Assembly (NCBI GenBank): GCA_001303585.1
Contig: LJTT01000034.1
Span: forward strand, 18,977-82,976
Reading direction: 5' to 3'
Source: Betaproteobacteria bacterium SG8_41
GTDB taxonomy: Bacteria > Pseudomonadota > Gammaproteobacteria > Burkholderiales > SG8-41
Length of the DNA stretch: 64,000 nucleotides
Shown here: in pieces, positions 60,730 through 64,000 of the stretch
Position numbering within the stretch: the stretch's first letter is position 1
Layout of the letters: each line of letters starts with the position of its first letter
The notes under the pieces: model-generated
Told to the model about the DNA's origin: nothing
The model's database searches: none
The model's input: the letters and a program-made list of their open reading frames with translations, nothing else
Made by a program: the position numbers and the translations under genes

Positions 60730-61835
60730 TTCGTCGGTTTCACCCTTTCCCCCTGCTCCTGGTCGTCGTCCTGGCGCTCGCCGCGAGCGCCTGTTCCGTC
60801 GCACCGAAGAGCGGTTCTTCCGCCGCGCAGCTCGAGCCGAGGCGGGATGTCCTGTCGTCGGTGAGTCTGGGGCCGGACCTGGAGGAACGGATCCTGGCGC
60901 TCGATCCGGAACGTATCTCGGATACGGACGTGGGCACGATCCTGGGAGCGGCGCCCGCTCCGCAAATCATCGGTTTGCATGGCGGCATCTATCCGGTTTA
61001 CCTGGCGATGTCCACTTTCGCGAGGTTCCTGCGCGACATGGGATATCCGTACGACCGGATCCGGCATCCTGGCGACGGGCGGCTTTCGCACAGTCCCTAC
61101 GAAAACAGCGCGCAGATCGCGGGACTCATCGCGTGGTATTACGAACGTGACGGGCTGCGCCCGATGATTATCGGGCACAGCCAGGGCGGGATGCAGGCGA
61201 TCAAGGTTCTGCACGAGCTCAACGGAGAGTTCTCGGACAGCATACCCGTCTGGAATCCCCTGACTGACGCCGCGGAGGACCGCACGACGATCATCGATCC
61301 ATTCACCCGGCGCGAGCGTCCCGTGATCGGGATTTCCACCTCGTACGTCTCGACGGTGGGGGCGGGCGGGGCGGCTTTCCTGCTCCCGAACCAGTGGATC
61401 ATGGCTGGACGGCTGCGCACGATTCCCAACACCACGCAGGAGTTCACCGGGTTCTTCATCAGCGTGGACCTGTGGGCGTGGAACGCGCCCGGCGCGGCGG
61501 AATCGGATGGGTATCGCCACAACGGGACGGCCAAGGTGCGCAATGTGTCGTTACCCGAAAGCTACAACCACGTCTTTGTGCCGGTGACACGGCATCTCGC
61601 CCGCGATCCGAAAATGCGCGCCTGGATTAACAACTACGCTCCATCCTCGCGGGACATGCCGCCGATCCCCGAGGGCGACAGCGATAATCTGCTGTGGGCC
61701 GCGGACGTGTGGTTCAGTATCAAGAAGCACTGGTGCCTGGAGCTGCAGCGCCTGATCCGCGCGAAGCAGGCGATGGGGCGCGCGCGCCCGGCACCGGACG
61801 CGGAGGAATTGCGACCCGCCTCCAGTGTGATGTGA
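60726..61835 (+). CDS. Putative alpha/beta hydrolase lipoprotein (paralog B)
   Basis: LALAASACSVAP lipobox; MIIGHSQGGMQAIKVLHEL; SIKKHWCLELQRLIRAKQA shared with paralog A; ATGA overlap with upstream gene. Confidence 0.7.
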   Translation: MIRRFHPFPLLLVVVLALAASACSVAPKSGSSAAQLEPRRDVLSSVSLGPDLEERILALDPERISDTDVGTILGAAPAPQIIGLHGGIYPVYLAMSTFARFLRDMGYPYDRIRHPGDGRLSHSPYENSAQIAGLIAWYYERDGLRPMIIGHSQGGMQAIKVLHELNGEFSDSIPVWNPLTDAAEDRTTIIDPFTRRERPVIGISTSYVSTVGAGGAAFLLPNQWIMAGRLRTIPNTTQEFTGFFISVDLWAWNAPGAAESDGYRHNGTAKVRNVSLPESYNHVFVPVTRHLARDPKMRAWINNYAPSSRDMPPIPEGDSDNLLWAADVWFSIKKHWCLELQRLIRAKQAMGRARPAPDAEELRPASSVM

Positions 61836-61951
61836 GAGCCCGGCCAGGGGCCGCGCGCGACAGGCTTTGCCTCCGTACGTTCGATGAAGAACTCAATCGG
61901 GTCTGATGTCGTTCGTGCATGCGCAAACGATGACTCGGAGGGTTTTGGCGT

Positions 61952-62623
61952 ATGGTGTGCCTCATGCAGATACACATCCCGGATCCGGACTACACCACCT
62001 CCGAGCGCGCCCGAGCCAACTTCTGGCTGGCGGCTAGGATCGCATCAGGCTTCGTCGCTCTGCTCTGGGTTGTCCAGTTCCTGAGCTGGGGGCTGGATCT
62101 CGAGTTGGAGGGCTTCGGTGTCCGGCCTCGCCAGTCCGCGGGGCTGCCTGGCATCCTGCTCGCGCCGCTTCTGCACGGCGGATTGTCCCATCTGATTGCC
62201 AACTCCGCGCCGATGCTGGTTCTGGGGACGGCGATGCTCTATCTCTATCCGAATTCAGCGGTAAAGGTGCTGCCGGCGGTTTACCTGGGGCCAGGCGTCG
62301 CCGTATGGCTCTTCGGACAGCCGTTTTCCGTCCACATCGGCGCCAGCGGACTGGTTTACGGGCTCGTCAGTTATATCTTTGCGGCCGGCGTCATCCGGCG
62401 CGACCGGCGCGCGATCGCCGCATCGATGCTGGTCTACTTTCTGTACGGCACGCTGGTCTGGGGCGTGCTGCCGATCAGAGCCGGGGTTTCCTGGGAAACT
62501 CACCTGGCGGCCGCATTGATCGGCCTGGCGATGGCAATTGCATTCCGGCATGTGGACATACCGCCGCGCAAACGCTACGACTGGGAGGATGAAAACGACG
62601 GCTCTGATGAGAGCAACTGCTGA
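61952..62623 (+). CDS. Rhomboid family intramembrane serine protease
   Basis: LLHGGLSHLIANSAPMLVLG; VHIGASGLVYGLVSYIF (GASG); THLAAALIGLAMAIAFRHVD. Confidence 0.85.
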   Translation: MVCLMQIHIPDPDYTTSERARANFWLAARIASGFVALLWVVQFLSWGLDLELEGFGVRPRQSAGLPGILLAPLLHGGLSHLIANSAPMLVLGTAMLYLYPNSAVKVLPAVYLGPGVAVWLFGQPFSVHIGASGLVYGLVSYIFAAGVIRRDRRAIAASMLVYFLYGTLVWGVLPIRAGVSWETHLAAALIGLAMAIAFRHVDIPPRKRYDWEDENDGSDESNC

Positions 62624-62651
62624 GGGAACTTGAGCGCGCGGGCTTGGCAAT

Positions 62652-62730
62652 GCTGGTGATGAATACTAGTGATGATTAATGGTGATGTAGCGCGGAAATC
62701 CTATCACCAGTACTCATCGCCATTTCGCAT
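62652..62730. repeat. Inverted pair of GGTGATGA-type arrays at convergent junction
   Basis: GCTGGTGATGAATACTAGTGATGATTAATGGTGATG ... CTATCACCAGTACTCATCGCCA. Confidence 0.85.
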
Positions 62731-62741
62731 AACAAGGTCCG

Positions 62742-63980
62742 TCAGGGGCGGTGAAGCGTGGGCATCTCGCGCGTGAAAACGCGCCGCCCGCGCTTGAAGC
62801 CCGTCACGGGCGGCGCCACGGTCGCGACGACCTCGGCCGGCGTTTTGGCATTCCACACGACGAAGTCAGCCGGATTGCCGACCGCAATGCCATAGTCGGT
62901 TCGACGGAGGATCCGGGCTGGGCGATCCGTGAGCATCGCGAAACACTCGGACAGGTCCTCGTCCGTCCCGCGCTGCACGACGTTCGCGTAGAGATTCGCG
63001 ATGCGAACCAGCGAGCAGTCGCCGTACGGCGTGAACGGATTCAGCACATTGTTGGTGGCGATGGAGCAGTTCGCGCCCTGCGCTACCAGCGCGTTGGCAT
63101 CCGCAACGCCCCGGATGACGCTGTGCTCGAGATGGCGTCCACTCGTGAAGAGATCGGTTGCCGGCAACACGGACACGGCGACGCCGGAATCGGCGAGCCG
63201 CCGCCCGAGTGCGGCCAGCTCCGCCGGCGGCAGGCACGAATACTTGTTGCCATGGCCGATTGCCACACGCTGGCCCCAGCCGATCTGATCGGTCAAGTCG
63301 CAGACGAGGTGAATTGCCATGTCGTGCGTCGTGTAACCGCCGTCGAGATGGATGTCGACATCGACGTCGAATTCCCTGGCGAGCGCGAAGATGCGCCGGA
63401 TTTGCCCCGGGCCGTCGGCATCGTAGCGCGGCGCGCCGCCGACCACCGGCGCCCCCCGCTTGAGGGCCGCCAGCACATTCGCCTCGGCCCCCGGAACGTT
63501 GGTCCAGCCCTCCTGGAGAAAGACGCACAGTTGCAGGTCGAGCCCCCAGGCGTAGTCCTTTGCCAGGCGCTCGACGGCTTCGTAGCCGCGCAATCCGACA
63601 TTGGGATCGACTTCAACGTGCGTGCGCATATGGCCGACGCCATTTAGCAGGCACTGCTCGAGCGTGCCGCGTGCGCGGGCGTAAACATCCTCGACCGTGA
63701 AGGTGTGCTTGATAGCGGAGGTTCGCGCCATGTGGTCGGTCGCGCGCCGGTCCGGGAGCGGCGCAACGCGGTCGAGAATCCTCGACTTGTCGAGGTGGAA
63801 ATGGCTTTCCACCAGGCCGGGTGAGACGAAATGTCCGTCGGCGTCCACATTTTCGCCGTCGCCGGAGATGCGCGGCGCGATGGCAGCGATGTGTCCGTCC
63901 GCCACCGCGATGTCTGCGGTTCCGCGCGAGGCGTCGCCGCTGCCCAGGCGCGCATTGCGCAGGATAAGATCGAAAGCCAT
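62742..63980 (-). CDS. Amidohydrolase (cytosine deaminase-like)
   Basis: GHFVSPGLVESHFHLDKSRILDR; MRTHVEVDPNVGLRG; IGHGNKYSCLPPAELAALGRRLADSG. Confidence 0.9.
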   Translation of the reverse strand: MAFDLILRNARLGSGDASRGTADIAVADGHIAAIAPRISGDGENVDADGHFVSPGLVESHFHLDKSRILDRVAPLPDRRATDHMARTSAIKHTFTVEDVYARARGTLEQCLLNGVGHMRTHVEVDPNVGLRGYEAVERLAKDYAWGLDLQLCVFLQEGWTNVPGAEANVLAALKRGAPVVGGAPRYDADGPGQIRRIFALAREFDVDVDIHLDGGYTTHDMAIHLVCDLTDQIGWGQRVAIGHGNKYSCLPPAELAALGRRLADSGVAVSVLPATDLFTSGRHLEHSVIRGVADANALVAQGANCSIATNNVLNPFTPYGDCSLVRIANLYANVVQRGTDEDLSECFAMLTDRPARILRRTDYGIAVGNPADFVVWNAKTPAEVVATVAPPVTGFKRGRRVFTREMPTLHRP

Positions 63981-64000
63981 ATCTAGTGCCTCAGCATTTG

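Overview
This is a GC-rich bacterial chromosomal window, probably betaproteobacterial judging by gene content. It is densely packed with about 52 protein-coding genes. I saw no rRNA, tRNA, CRISPR array, transposase or prophage.

Recognisable genes include a UspA fragment, NnrU, GGDEF, glutathione reductase, pdxH, nrdJ, rhlE, a double-length uvrA, pgl-zwf-gnd-GH15, arcC with a COG2403-like GTPase, dinB, sodC, a GGDEF/EAL protein and a rhomboid protease.

Three observations stand out:

(1) Three genes look like selenoprotein genes that ORF callers split. Two are tandem AhpD/CMD-like genes with in-frame TGA at the second Cys of CxxC (5766-6353 and 6401-6994). The third is a peroxiredoxin with in-frame TGA at the peroxidatic Cys (TPG-TGA, 48578-49039). 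Each has a hairpin just downstream of the TGA with a GU-containing apical loop, as expected of a bacterial SECIS.

(2) Several families of short-period direct-repeat arrays (mainly 7-nt, also 10-nt and GGTGATGA-type) sit at nearly every convergent gene junction, often as inverted pairs.

(3) Five such heptamer arrays, each of four units, lie in-frame inside the fused uvrA gene.

Other leads are a translationally coupled hydrolase/acyltransferase/hydrolase operon, a split heme-sensor/cyclase pair and a GH15-DUF547 fusion. All calls come from reading the sequence; no searches were run.
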